DNA from: Bacteroidota bacterium
GTDB lineage: Bacteria; Bacteroidota; Bacteroidia; Cytophagales; Cytophagaceae
NCBI GenBank assembly: GCA_023428135.1
Contig: JAEYZG010000040.1
Span: 41,171-105,170 of the forward strand
DNA: 64,000 nucleotides
Direction of reading: 5' to 3'
Shown in pieces: positions 18,262 to 26,656 of this stretch (the first letter of the stretch is position 1; every line of letters begins with the position of its first letter). Both the position numbers and the translations under genes were made by a program. Below the pieces are notes generated by a model. That model had not been told where the DNA came from, searched no databases, and worked only from the letters and a program-made list of their open reading frames with translations.

Positions 18262-19554
18262 ATGAGAAAAATTTATTCACTATTATTTTTATTGCCTCTT
18301 ATTGGCTTTACAGCCTTTGGGCAAGAAACAGCAAAACTATATTTTGAAAAGGATGAATACCAAATTCAAAAAAAAGTAACTGAAGAGACCTATAGATTAA
18401 TTGTAAAAATTGATTCTCTAAAGATACCCGATAGCACATTGGCCTTGTATAAAGTATCTATTGTTGTAAATGACGAAATGTCAACCTTACCTGAGTGTGA
18501 TTACATACTAGAAAACAATACGTTTAATCTTAAAGGTAACCAATCGGAACATACATTTTATTTAACAATAAATGGTGACTCCATTGTTGACAGAGATCGA
18601 TACTTGTATTTTAGTATCTTAGTCACTAAAGATAACAAGGCTGTGGCCATTAATCTATCCAAAGAAAATCTGACTCAAAAAATTAAAATTATTAGTACAA
18701 AGGCTATTAATGCATACAATTATCTGGCCTATATAGGAACTAACTTTGACCTGGTTGATGGAATACAAGCTAAAAATCTCTTCTTTGCAAGTAATTTGTT
18801 TGTGCCACCCAGTACAGAGAAAAGATCATTGGGCTTTAATCTGATTTTATATGGAAACAGAACTTTAACTTTAACAGATACTTCTGGACAAGCCAGGTTT
18901 GCTTCAAAGATTGTAGGGTTACCGGGTGATAGCGCCAGAACATATTATGAGGAAGGGTTAAAAACTGTATCAAGAGTTTCCGATAACCTGGGTGCTTCAT
19001 TTAGTCCATTATGGAGAATGGGAAAGATAAGTGATGGTAACAGACCCACTCAAGTTTATTATGCACCACAATTTGAATTTATCTGGAGAAGAACTAATGT
19101 TACTACTTTATATAGCGACACAAGACTTATTGATTCTGTAGATCGCAGAAATAGACCAATTACAGGACCTATTTATCTTACACAACCAAACGAAAGTAAA
19201 ACATACAATATTTATGATATATATGTAGGAGGATTAGGGTTTCTATTAAATCATAATAATAACCATATAAGTATTCGTGTCCAAGCTTCTACGGGCGTAA
19301 CTTATAGATATACTGCACAAAATAGTAGTAGCAATAGGGGGACATCAGAAACTCCGTATGACAGAAAATTGAATTATTTCATTTTTGTAAGAGCATATAT
19401 TACAGAACCTATTACTGGTCTTACTTTAGGAGCAGAAATAACAAATAACTATATCAAGAAAAGCAGCCATCAACCTTACTATAACGTCACGTTATCAAAG
19501 GCTTTTAATCTGAACGCTTTGAGCGGAGTTTTCAGACCTGTAGTTACAAGATAA
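18262..19554 (+). CDS. Secreted, probably outer-membrane beta-barrel protein, unknown
   Basis: 430 residues with a Sec signal peptide (MRKIYSLLFLLPLIGFTAFG, cut after Q21). Residues about 25-135 form a beta-sandwich-like region reminiscent of Calx-beta/adhesion modules (YKVSIVVNDEMST..., 'GNQSEHTFYLTINGDSI'). The second half (about 150-430) shows alternating hydrophobic/polar strands with aromatic belts ('YAPQFEFIWRR', 'NHISIRVQASTGVTYRY', 'ITGLTLGAEITNNYIK') and ends with a short strand, as in outer-membrane barrels. No family recognised and no T9SS domain seen. Monocistronic and preceded by an 836-bp gene-free region. Codon use is more AT-rich than in neighbouring metabolic genes, so it may be horizontally acquired, but this is an impression. 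Confidence 0.7.
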   Translation: MRKIYSLLFLLPLIGFTAFGQETAKLYFEKDEYQIQKKVTEETYRLIVKIDSLKIPDSTLALYKVSIVVNDEMSTLPECDYILENNTFNLKGNQSEHTFYLTINGDSIVDRDRYLYFSILVTKDNKAVAINLSKENLTQKIKIISTKAINAYNYLAYIGTNFDLVDGIQAKNLFFASNLFVPPSTEKRSLGFNLILYGNRTLTLTDTSGQARFASKIVGLPGDSARTYYEEGLKTVSRVSDNLGASFSPLWRMGKISDGNRPTQVYYAPQFEFIWRRTNVTTLYSDTRLIDSVDRRNRPITGPIYLTQPNESKTYNIYDIYVGGLGFLLNHNNNHISIRVQASTGVTYRYTAQNSSSNRGTSETPYDRKLNYFIFVRAYITEPITGLTLGAEITNNYIKKSSHQPYYNVTLSKAFNLNALSGVFRPVVTR

Positions 19555-19740
19555 TTAAGATAATCATTAGATGTAGCTCCCATTTATGGGGGCTACTTAA
19601 GACTTTCATAATCCTCACCTTTTACTTGCTAAGTCAAATAGACTTCAGGCAAAGAAGGCACTAACAAACAAACCTTTTAATTAATCCCTTTTCCTTTAAC
19701 ATTGTCAGTATAGTATCCTTATTTTTGTCATTGTTCAATG

Positions 19741-20268
19741 CTACAAATGTCGGATCTTCCATATCAACCAACTTGATTTTTGATTCACATTTGTGAATTG
19801 TAAATTGCATTTTATAAGGTTTATGATGCTGTCTGTAAGAATGTATTCTACTGCTGATGTATCATTTTCATGTTCCCAATTATAGAGTTCATGTATTCGG
19901 ATACTGTCAGAGCTTAGATATACATAGTTATTGTTGACGTGATATGTACCTCTTGTAACAGTTAAGTCTCCTATGCAGTGATCAACATAGTAAAAAGTAT
20001 AATCGGGTTTAAAAAGAAATTCTCCGGAACAGCAATCGCATTCAAAGTAAAAGCTGCAATCATTTAGGTGAGTTGCAGATCCAAATTCAAAAACACGATT
20101 CCTTAAATCAATGGTTGTATCAGAAATAATTCTATTGAGATGTTGATGGACTTTAGTAATAGTATCATTTTTTCTTTCTTGTTCAGACTTCTTGCACTCT
20201 GTTTCGGATTTACAGCTAATGATAAAAACTGCTAATAGTAAGACGTAGATGCATTTTACTTTTTCCAT
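19741..20268 (-). CDS. Lipoprotein, unknown
   Basis: 175 residues. Lipobox-type signal 'VLLLAVFIISCKSETE' places the modified Cys at about residue 19, followed by a charged linker. The mature part contains four closely placed cysteines ('DCSFYFECDCCSGEF') and later 'HCIGDL', suggesting a disulfide-stabilised or metal-binding beta fold. Its start overlaps the end of the upstream LRR gene by 13 bp, so the two are translationally coupled. No family recognised. First (most downstream) of a run of minus-strand orphan genes. Confidence 0.7.
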   Translation of the reverse strand: MEKVKCIYVLLLAVFIISCKSETECKKSEQERKNDTITKVHQHLNRIISDTTIDLRNRVFEFGSATHLNDCSFYFECDCCSGEFLFKPDYTFYYVDHCIGDLTVTRGTYHVNNNYVYLSSDSIRIHELYNWEHENDTSAVEYILTDSIINLIKCNLQFTNVNQKSSWLIWKIRHL

Positions 20269-21017
20269 ATCTTCTTTATCAATTGTAAAAGCGTAGGTTG
20301 TACCTCCTTATTTTTTTCAATTGATTCTTTTATATCATCAAGTTTAAATTTGACTACATTGGCTTCTTCCCATTCTTCGTATGAAGGTTGCTTTAAGTCT
20401 GCTCCACCTTTATGCGGATATGGAACATATCCTGTCGGAGGGGTAGGTAATTTTATTTTACAATCCTCCGAACATAAGTTTGCAAGGAGTGGAACAACAT
20501 CTGTACCTATTCTTAAAGTAATCCAGAATTGATCAGTTTCCTCATAGGAGATTTCCTTTTCACAGACACTACATTTTAAAGTAGCGCCTTCATACCTTAC
20601 CGGGTTATTATTCAATTGAGGAAATTGCATCCTATTTTTAAAATTACCATATAATGCCCTGGTACTTATTCTGCTATCTATTAGATTTTTGCACTTTGTA
20701 ATTTCATAAGGAAACCAATGCAAATCATAAGAAGTATATGGATCAAAATATTGGAGGGATTCCATTTGCCCGATTTCCGTAGGTATTCTTTTAAGTCTAC
20801 TGCCGTATAAGCTTATTTTCTTAACCATTTTTAATTTCCCGATTGATTCAGGAAGAGTGAATATTTGAGCAAATAATTCATCTCCGAGATATTCTCGTGG
20901 AACAAATACATCCAGGTCATTTTTTTCTACATACTCCACGTATTCACAAAGCTTCTTCCACGCTTCACTATTTCTGTCTTGAACGTTATTCGGTATTTGG
21001 GATATATTGTTGTTCAT
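20256..21017 (-). CDS. Leucine-rich-repeat protein with C-terminal Cys pairs
   Basis: 253 residues, no signal peptide. Residues about 50-110 carry two to three LRR-type repeats ('LPESIGKLKMVKKISLYGSR', 'IPTEIGQMESLQYF', 'FPYEITKCKNL'). A zinc-ribbon-like C-terminal part has CSVC ('KCSVCEKEISYEE', about 148) and CSEDC (about 180). Short LRR plus Cys-ribbon proteins of this sort occur in Bacteroidetes accessory islands, sometimes as immunity proteins for contact-dependent toxins; no toxin gene is present here, so that role is only a possibility. Overlaps the downstream lipoprotein gene by 13 bp. Confidence 0.7.
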   Translation of the reverse strand: MNNNISQIPNNVQDRNSEAWKKLCEYVEYVEKNDLDVFVPREYLGDELFAQIFTLPESIGKLKMVKKISLYGSRLKRIPTEIGQMESLQYFDPYTSYDLHWFPYEITKCKNLIDSRISTRALYGNFKNRMQFPQLNNNPVRYEGATLKCSVCEKEISYEETDQFWITLRIGTDVVPLLANLCSEDCKIKLPTPPTGYVPYPHKGGADLKQPSYEEWEEANVVKFKLDDIKESIEKNKEVQPTLLQLIKKIWKK

Positions 21018-21158
21018 TTTGTTTAAGCTTGTGATTAATTTGAATCTCGGGTGAAATTGACCGGATAATTTTCATATCAAATTACCGATTTTAGAAGACA
21101 AAAGCCAATTTGAATTAACCTCCTGATACTGGGTTGATAAAGGAACTATCATGTCCTC

Positions 21159-21623
21159 TCAAAGCTCCTTCTTAAAAGTGTTTATGCAGTTTTGATATTC
21201 TTCTCTGGAAAATTCCATTGGCGAAATTTTGTCAAGCCACTGGATATTACTTCCAACTTTTTCAGCACTATAGTCTTCTTTACTTGTCATGTCTAAACCA
21301 ATTCTTTTCCACTTGACACTGTCGTCCATAAATTCACACTCAACAACGATGACAGTACACCAGAGGTCACAATCATCTGGGCACATCAATACAGGAATTA
21401 TTTTAGCATTGCTGTCAATTTTATCCCAGACGAGTTTTCTTTCCTCATCGTCATCAAGGCAATCCAGAAGTGTTGGGATTAGTCCTGAAAAATTATGATC
21501 TGTGTAGGAGTTGTGTAAGATCTGATCAAGAGGCTTTCCATCAACAGTAATAACAAGGTGTTCAAAGAGGAGGTATTCTGTTCTTCTGTATTCAGCTTTT
21601 ATTTTATTTAAGTTTTTAGTCAT
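21159..21623 (-). CDS. Cytoplasmic protein of unknown function (immunity-like)
   Basis: 154 residues, acidic, no signal or membrane segment. 'YRRTEYLLFEHLVITVDGKP' at the N-terminus, 'TLLDCLDDDEERKLVWDKID' and 'NAKIIPVLMCPDDCDLWCTV' in the middle, and a W-rich end. The size, acidity and compact beta-alpha pattern resemble polymorphic-toxin immunity proteins, but I cannot name a family. Followed on the same strand by the LRR gene 141 bp away and preceded (19 bp) by the DUF5946-like gene, so it is probably in an operon with the latter. Confidence 0.65.
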   Translation of the reverse strand: MTKNLNKIKAEYRRTEYLLFEHLVITVDGKPLDQILHNSYTDHNFSGLIPTLLDCLDDDEERKLVWDKIDSNAKIIPVLMCPDDCDLWCTVIVVECEFMDDSVKWKRIGLDMTSKEDYSAEKVGSNIQWLDKISPMEFSREEYQNCINTFKKEL

Positions 21624-21642
21624 CTTTATCCAGAATGGCTCG

Positions 21643-22200
21643 TTAATTTCTGTCGTATGTTTTCTTATTAAGAATCTTATCTATAAAACCATCTTCAATT
21701 TGTGAAACTAATGGATGGCTTGTTCTCCATGCATTATAAACTTCGTCAGCCCATTTTTTTATTAATTCCATACACTCTTCTGCTGTTGTTAAGTTAGCCA
21801 TGTCTTTGGCGGTTATATTTCCTCTTTTCAAAGGTTCAGGAATAGCAAGAAATTCATGAGGTCTGTTTATTTTATATTCATTCAGATAGTCACTTAGCAA
21901 AGGAGATTTTTTGTAATCCCATTGTTGTTTTTTCTCAAGTATTAAATAAAGTCTTGTCAAGTGAAAATGATTGCTCCACCTCCCATGAATTTCCGGGTGT
22001 TGCAAAGCGTGTGCATCAACGCTTAAAAATCTTGACAGGTGATTTTCGGGGTTATTAAAGTCTAATAGCGTAAGGCCGTTGTTGTAATGATCCATGCAAT
22101 CAAAAATCCCTTTTTGGTAGTCTCCACCACAGAATTGACATGGTCCCTTGTCTAAAAGAGTAACGCCATTTTTTATTGCCTGATCAATAAAGTCTTGCAT
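21643..22200 (-). CDS. DUF5946-like protein
   Basis: 185 residues. Begins with a CxxCGG element ('GPCQFCGGDYQKG', Cys at about 21 and 24) and contains 'VDAHALQHPEIHGRWSNHFH', close to the 'VDAYALQHP' signature that I recall for DUF5946 proteins, whose function is unknown. Conserved Cys and His residues suggest a metal site. The C-terminal half is helical ('ECMELIKKWADEVYNAW'). It is the upstream gene of the 19-bp-spaced pair with the unknown protein at 21159. Confidence 0.65.
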   Translation of the reverse strand: MQDFIDQAIKNGVTLLDKGPCQFCGGDYQKGIFDCMDHYNNGLTLLDFNNPENHLSRFLSVDAHALQHPEIHGRWSNHFHLTRLYLILEKKQQWDYKKSPLLSDYLNEYKINRPHEFLAIPEPLKRGNITAKDMANLTTAEECMELIKKWADEVYNAWRTSHPLVSQIEDGFIDKILNKKTYDRN

Positions 22201-22422
22201 GTTCTGTTATCTGTTTTGTCTTTATGAAATCCTCTTTTTAGATGAACCTTCAAGCATTAGCTTAAATGATTTTAGTCTGATCTTGAAGTACAAATTTATT
22301 GAATTTTAGAAAATGAGTTTTGCGCAATTGAGTTACCAGGAATTTTCTATTATCTAATATCAGTTTACTTGTTCAAGGTCGATTCGGTCCAATGGTGACT
22401 TCGGAAAGGAGGTCAATCTATT

Positions 22423-23481
22423 TTACGGCAAGCTAATGTCGTCCATGTTTCTCATTTGAAAGGATCCTGTTCCACAATAGGTCATAAAGAATTGGTCCAT
22501 GTACATTGTTGCAGGTTTCAAGTACATTGGGGCAGGAATCTCTTCTAATATCCATGATTGCCCATTGTCTTTAGAAATGAGTAGATGATGAATGACACCA
22601 AGGAAAGCTACATCTTTTGTGTGATGTACAATTGCCACAATGGTGTTATGATATGCAAAAACTCGATCAGGCTGATAATCTGAATATTTCCCTAAATCAT
22701 ATGTTGTGATTTCATTGTCAGTAAGCCTTAGTATTTTTCCAGTGTTATTGTCACTTGCTGCCAGGAATAAATTCTTTTCATAAAAAGTAGAAGAAGCAAT
22801 ATAATATGGCTTGTCAAAAAGCAATTCTTTTTTTTCACCTGTCTCCATGTCTTTAATTAATATACCTCTGGAGTTAGCTGCTGTTTGATCCGGTATTAAT
22901 GAGAAAATTTTATTCCTGATTATTTTATAATGATAATGGTTGTTTGGAAGGTTCAGGATAGTGTCCTTTTTATTAAGTTGAAGTTTTAACAGGAGCGATT
23001 GACGGCGGTCGTCAGTCACAATATAACCATTGTCAGAATTAGTAAAAAGTATTTCTCTTATATAAAGATTTCGTGGAGCGGAGAACAGCTTTTCCCAATT
23101 TTTACCATGGTTCTTTGATTTTAATATGTAAACCGAATCTGATGAAATGTCTTGAAGTAAAACTACCAATGTGTCTTTAAATTCGAAAATTCTGTTCACT
23201 GAACCTGGATAATCCAAAGGTATTTTTAACCAGGATTTCCCTTGATCTTTTGTCTTATATAAGACTGTTCTATGGGAAAATTTGTATTGGTTATTTACTT
23301 TACCAATTGCAATCATGCTGTTGCCACCGAGATAACCAGTCAGACTATCCGTAAATACCAGGTCATTATAGCTCTCGTCTTTCTGCGGAAGTCCTATAGA
23401 CTGAAATTGTTTCCAGTTGTCTGAACGATCACATGATGTCATTAGGATAACTGCTAATATATATGGCAGGTGACGTCTCAT
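22423..23481 (-). CDS. Lipoprotein with Asp-box beta-propeller repeats
   Basis: 352 residues. The lipobox is 'AVILMTSCDRSDNW' (Cys about 17). Three Asp-box (BNR) motifs are visible: 'YKTKDQGKSWLKI' (about 78), 'LKSKNHGKNWEKL' (about 124) and 'LISKDNGQSWILEE' (about 312), with 'DSLTGYLGG' and 'NSDNGYIVT' between them, as in Ycf48/sialidase-type propellers. It should be a periplasm- or surface-exposed binding protein; no sialidase catalytic residues were seen. It is separated by 223 bp from the DUF5946-like gene and 38 bp from the gene before it on the same strand. Confidence 0.75.
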   Translation of the reverse strand: MRRHLPYILAVILMTSCDRSDNWKQFQSIGLPQKDESYNDLVFTDSLTGYLGGNSMIAIGKVNNQYKFSHRTVLYKTKDQGKSWLKIPLDYPGSVNRIFEFKDTLVVLLQDISSDSVYILKSKNHGKNWEKLFSAPRNLYIREILFTNSDNGYIVTDDRRQSLLLKLQLNKKDTILNLPNNHYHYKIIRNKIFSLIPDQTAANSRGILIKDMETGEKKELLFDKPYYIASSTFYEKNLFLAASDNNTGKILRLTDNEITTYDLGKYSDYQPDRVFAYHNTIVAIVHHTKDVAFLGVIHHLLISKDNGQSWILEEIPAPMYLKPATMYMDQFFMTYCGTGSFQMRNMDDISLP

Positions 23482-23519
23482 AAAATGTGTACTAACTGCT
23501 GTTGTATTATACTTATGAT

Positions 23520-24023
23520 CTAAATTATTACCTCTATTCTTGTCTCTACATTAATTTCAGGAAGAGGCACGTTGACAGAAAAATTAGTTGTATCTGAGTT
23601 TGTTCCGTAAAAGGATATGTAGTCTGTGTCGAAATATAAAATACACGCACTGATGTTGTTTTCATTTGGTTCATAAATGATCCATTCGACTTCAACTTTC
23701 TGTAATTTTTGTCCGATTATTTTCTTCCAATCCTGATGATCTGATAAGCAAAGTAGTTTCCAGGATGCAACGTTATTGTCTGATACTTCAAAGGCCTCAT
23801 AGATCTTTGCTTTTTCATTAACAGCTTTTATAGATTCTGCATCTCCGATCCCGGAAAGTGTCAAATAGGAGTTGTCTGTAAATTTTATTTGAAGATCACC
23901 TAATCCGTCTTTGTCTTCCTGATCATTGAAATAGTATTGCGCTCTTGAAATGTCTGAAACAACTTTTGCAATACAATTCCTGAAAGCATTGATTGTGGCT
24001 GGATTGTCTTTTTTTATTATCAT
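23520..24023 (-). CDS. Unknown cytoplasmic protein
   Basis: 167 residues, no signal peptide. Mixed alpha/beta with 'FTDNSYLTLSGIGDAESIKA' and 'SWKLLCLSDHQDWKKIIGQK' as the most distinctive parts. The pattern of 'D..YLTLSG....SI....' is common in small orphan proteins of Bacteroidetes, sometimes immunity-like, but I recognise no family. It is 38 bp upstream of the propeller lipoprotein on the same strand and likely co-transcribed. Confidence 0.6.
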   Translation of the reverse strand: MIIKKDNPATINAFRNCIAKVVSDISRAQYYFNDQEDKDGLGDLQIKFTDNSYLTLSGIGDAESIKAVNEKAKIYEAFEVSDNNVASWKLLCLSDHQDWKKIIGQKLQKVEVEWIIYEPNENNISACILYFDTDYISFYGTNSDTTNFSVNVPLPEINVETRIEVII

Positions 24024-24092
24024 GAATTCTAAATTTATTAAAAGTACGACTATTTAAGAAAAGTAGCCAGCAGGCTTAAGTCAGGGAGGGCA

Positions 24093-24473
24093 TTATCTTA
24101 ATTCTACTATTAATGTTTTATTGTGTATGTCAATATCGATCCATTCCATTGATTCTGCATTTGGAATGCAATCAATCATGTCGGAACCTTTGGCGTATCG
24201 TCTTAATGAATATTTACCAAATTTAATAGTCATCAGATATTCGTCTTGTCCGTTTTTGCCAATCCATGCTTTGGTGATTATATTTCTTTTGTCGTTTACA
24301 TACTTCCTGTTTAATTGTGAGTACGGTGTGGGTATGCAGGAGACGCCATCACACCAAAAACCTCTTACTTCGGGTAGGTTTGACAATTCGAATGTCTCGC
24401 CTAACCTATATTCTAGATGTGTGCAAAAATCCTTATTAAATGGCGTGTTATCGTTTTCTTCTTGAATTGTCAT
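24093..24473 (-). CDS. Unknown cytoplasmic protein
   Basis: 126 residues from ATG 24473 (MTIQEENDNTPFNKDF); an in-frame TTG at 24500 is a less likely start. Beta-rich, with 'FWCDGVSCIPTPYSQLNRKY' and 'ITKAWIGKNGQDEYLMTIKF' as landmarks; no signal or membrane helix. First gene of the minus-strand run 24473-19741. No family recognised; size and company suggest the same orphan/immunity-like class as its neighbours. Confidence 0.6.
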   Translation of the reverse strand: MTIQEENDNTPFNKDFCTHLEYRLGETFELSNLPEVRGFWCDGVSCIPTPYSQLNRKYVNDKRNIITKAWIGKNGQDEYLMTIKFGKYSLRRYAKGSDMIDCIPNAESMEWIDIDIHNKTLIVELR

Positions 24474-24557
24474 TCTTTCCGGTGGAACTAACTGAAGCAA
24501 GATATGGAGTTTTTTATAAACTTTAAAGGGTAATCATGATCCGGTTAATTCTAAAAT

Positions 24558-24640
24558 TGTCTGAACTGGGATTCATGGGATTATTTTGTCTGAACTGGGA
24601 TTCATGGGATTAATGGATAGACAGGATTATCTTCGACTTT
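24558..24640. repeat. Family A repeat with a 29-bp tandem duplication
   Basis: TGTCTGAACTGGGATTCATG occurs at 24558 and again at 24587, a 29-bp period, followed by ATTAATGGATAGACAGGATT. This is a family A copy whose 5' half has duplicated. Confidence 0.75.
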
Positions 24641-24644
24641 TATT

Positions 24645-24808
24645 TCTGTTGATTAATCTATCTGGCAGGAATGAAGTTTTAAAAGCCAAATATTTTGTGA
24701 CTATTCAGATTCTTCGCTGGGTTCAGGATGACAAAGAAAGAGTTATGCTTATAACTCTATACTTTGCCTTTGTCATGCTGAACTTGTGAAGCATCTGAGC
24801 TTTCATAA
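24645..24808. repeat. Dispersed repeat family B, long copy
   Basis: Runs from CTGTTGATTAATCTATCTGG through TATTTTGTGACTATTCAGAT, TTCTTCGCTGGGTTCAGGAT and ACTTGTGAAGCATCTGAGCT. The same order in inverted orientation is seen at 59496-59650 and 55715-55855. It can be translated (24586-24789) but is not a gene. Confidence 0.75.
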
Positions 24809-24867
24809 ATAATAAAATTAAGCTGGCAGAATGGTGGCTTAATATCAAATCTATTTCAGTCAATTAG

Positions 24868-24910
24868 ATCCTGTCTATCCCAGAATCCTGTAAATCCTGA
24901 TTCAGACAAT
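24868..24910. repeat. Dispersed repeat family A, inverted copy
   Basis: AATCCTGTAAATCCTGATTC followed by AGACAAT is the reverse complement of the family A 5' end. It closes the repeat block that separates the orphan gene run from the gene fragments at 24949. Confidence 0.75.
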
Positions 24911-24948
24911 CTACAACAGGCTACAGTGCGTGAGGAGGGGAGTCTATA

Positions 24949-25326
24949 CTAATTACCACTTTTATTCCATATATATTCGTACCAGTCACTCCTGCCATTT
25001 ACGGATAATTCAAAATCATCACTTGTTTTTAATTCCAGCATTTTTTTTAAAGCATATTCTCCGAGTTCAATCAAAGCGGGTTCTAATTCATCCCAACAAT
25101 CACCACTGGAATTTTCCTCCCAATCTAACTCAAAGGATTGATGATCGGTCGTCCCGAAATCCCTTAATTCAAAATCTGCGGGGTTTACATTTCTACCTTC
25201 TATTGGTTTGAATAATTCAGCTTGTTCATAATCTTCTTCTTCAATGAGCCTGTCAGCTTCTTATTCCATTCATTAGATTTTTGTATCCTTTTTTGAGAGT
25301 TCTCTAAGGAGTCAAAAAGAAGCATA
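24949..25326 (-). pseudogene. 5'-truncated, frameshifted gene fragment
   Basis: On the minus strand a reading frame without start codon runs from about 25260 to the TAG at 24949 (DRLIEEEDYEQAELFKP ... ELSVNGRSDWYEYIWNKSGN). Upstream of 25260 the reading continues in another frame (DSLENSQKRIQKSNEWNKK), so a frameshift sits near 25258. There is no ATG in a usable place. The acidic composition resembles the orphan cytoplasmic proteins to the left. It is head-to-head with the next fragment, consistent with a deletion or inversion scar. Confidence 0.55.
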
Positions 25327-25522
25327 TCTTAAGGATTATCCAAATATGATTGCTTTTAGCGATAACGATATCGGAACAGGTGGATATGCAGAGGATTTTG
25401 TAAAGGACTGGTTGGAAGAACGTGTTTCACAGGGGCAAATATCAAAAAGTATATTCGGAGGATTCTCATTCAATAAACAAAGTGAGATATCACTTATAGA
25501 ACAGATAAAAAAATACGAATAA
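25277..25522 (+). pseudogene. C-terminal fragment of an unknown gene
   Basis: The frame is open from 25277 and ends at TAA 25520-25522: 'SQKEAYLKDYPNMIAFSDND', 'GGYAEDFVKDWLEERVSQGQ', 'GGFSFNKQSEISLIEQIKKY'. The only ATG is at 25346 (58 codons). It reads as the C-terminus of a longer protein that has lost its 5' part, because the coding pattern continues upstream of the ATG. Family unknown. Confidence 0.45.
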
Positions 25523-25807
25523 TAACTGACAGACAATCGAACTAGTTTAAGCAAAAAACACTATTGACTCCTCCTTTTTTGCATACTATCCATCTGAAAT
25601 AGAACCTATATAAGTAAAAGAATAAATCACTTACTGCTGCTGATGTGCATGTTGATGCAGATAATTTGAGTGCGGGACTTTAAACCCTGCACTTTTTTAT
25701 TTATTTTAAAAACAGCAGCGGTTTTACTCAGGGCAATTAAAGCCAGATGCAAACTTAAGGTAGGACCGTTTCCCCAAAGCAAAAAAGAATGCCAAGAAAG
25801 GAAAGAT
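25523..25807. other. Spacer with one arm of a direct repeat
   Basis: AAACACTATTGACTCCTCC at about 25555 recurs as AAACACTATTGACACCTCC at about 26393, flanking the MscS-like gene. No protein gene otherwise. Confidence 0.4.
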
Positions 25808-26323
25808 ATGAGTGAGCAAAATATACAGATATTAGAAACGCTGCTAATCGTGGTTCTATATACGATAGTTTTTTTTGTTACGAAGAACATAGTAAATAAT
25901 ACGCTGAAAAAGGCACAACTCCAAAGGGCCCGGAGAAAGCTTATTATCAAAGCAATTCATCTGTTTCTTTCTATTGCGCTCGTAGTTTTGCTTGCCGGTA
26001 TCTGGGGGTTAGAGCAAAAAGAAATCGCCGTATTTGCAAGTACTATTATGACCGTTTTAGGTATCGCTTTTTTTGCTCAGTGGTCATTGTTATCCAATGT
26101 CACATCGAGTCTTATACTGTTCTTTAATCATCCTTTGAAAATGGGAGATACTATCAAAATATTAGATAAGGAATATCCAATAGAAGGAGAAATTACTGAG
26201 TTAACTTATTTCTTTGTTTATATAAAGACGAAGAATGGAGAGATCATAACAGTTCCAAACTCTCTGATCTTCCAAAAGTCGGTATCAATTATAGAAGCCC
26301 AGGAAGAGAAAGTGGTTGAGTAG
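25808..26323 (+). CDS. Small MscS-family mechanosensitive channel-like protein
   Basis: 171 residues from ATG 25808 (MSEQNIQILETLLIVVLYTI), preceded by AAGGAAAG; the open frame reaches further upstream but with a non-protein-like sequence. Three membrane helices (about 8-28, 48-68, 74-105) are followed by the short beta domain of MscS: the pore helix region 'IAFFAQWSLLSNVTSSLILF' and 'HPLKMGDTIKI', then 'GEITELTYFFVYIKTKNGEI' and 'VPNSLIFQK'. The C-terminal alpha/beta vestibule of canonical MscS is absent, making it one of the shortest forms. It should release solutes on hypo-osmotic shock or act as a small ion channel. Flanked by direct repeats. Confidence 0.85.
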   Translation: MSEQNIQILETLLIVVLYTIVFFVTKNIVNNTLKKAQLQRARRKLIIKAIHLFLSIALVVLLAGIWGLEQKEIAVFASTIMTVLGIAFFAQWSLLSNVTSSLILFFNHPLKMGDTIKILDKEYPIEGEITELTYFFVYIKTKNGEIITVPNSLIFQKSVSIIEAQEEKVVE

Positions 26324-26656
26324 AAGTATAATGCAGAAGATTTATCTATGTATTTATAATTCGCAGTGATCAGGAATTCACATCGGATGTAAAACACTAT
26401 TGACACCTCCCGGGATGCCAATAGTATTCCATAAACATCATTCAGGTAGTCTTTGGCTTAGTCGTCTAATCATAGTTTAGCTGGTTTTAAAAGTTCTTAC
26501 TATTTCATTTGTTCTCCTGCATTATAAAAAGTCAAAGAGGAGAGAAGAAGCTCTGATATTGTCCAGAGTAGTTGACTTTAGTGAGGTACACCAATACTCA
26601 CCTCGATAGTCATCGCATGGATAATCGGATCATCACTTAGCTGGTTTTTAAAATTG
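26324..26656. other. Spacer holding a decayed copy of the following small gene
   Basis: Reading the minus strand, 26493-26567 gives a 25-codon tail (SQLLWTISELLLSSLTFYNA then GEQMK, stop) that aligns without gaps to the C-terminus of the protein at 26657 (SDLKTTSETFYLLIDFFTKA then GELKK). Both are followed by the motif TTAGCTGGTTTTAAAA / TTAGCTGGTTTTTAAAA. The rest of the copy is unrecognisable. Also contains the second arm of the AAACACTATTGAC direct repeat. Confidence 0.45.

Noticed and set aside
22423..23481. Sialidase
   Set aside because: Only Asp-box repeats are present; the catalytic Arg triad, Tyr and Glu of sialidases are not visible, so it is called a propeller lipoprotein.
24586..24789. 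67-codon plus-strand ORF
   Set aside because: Lies wholly inside family A and B repeat copies.
24930..25211. 93-codon plus-strand ORF
   Set aside because: Antisense to the truncated minus-strand fragment, which has the clear coding pattern.
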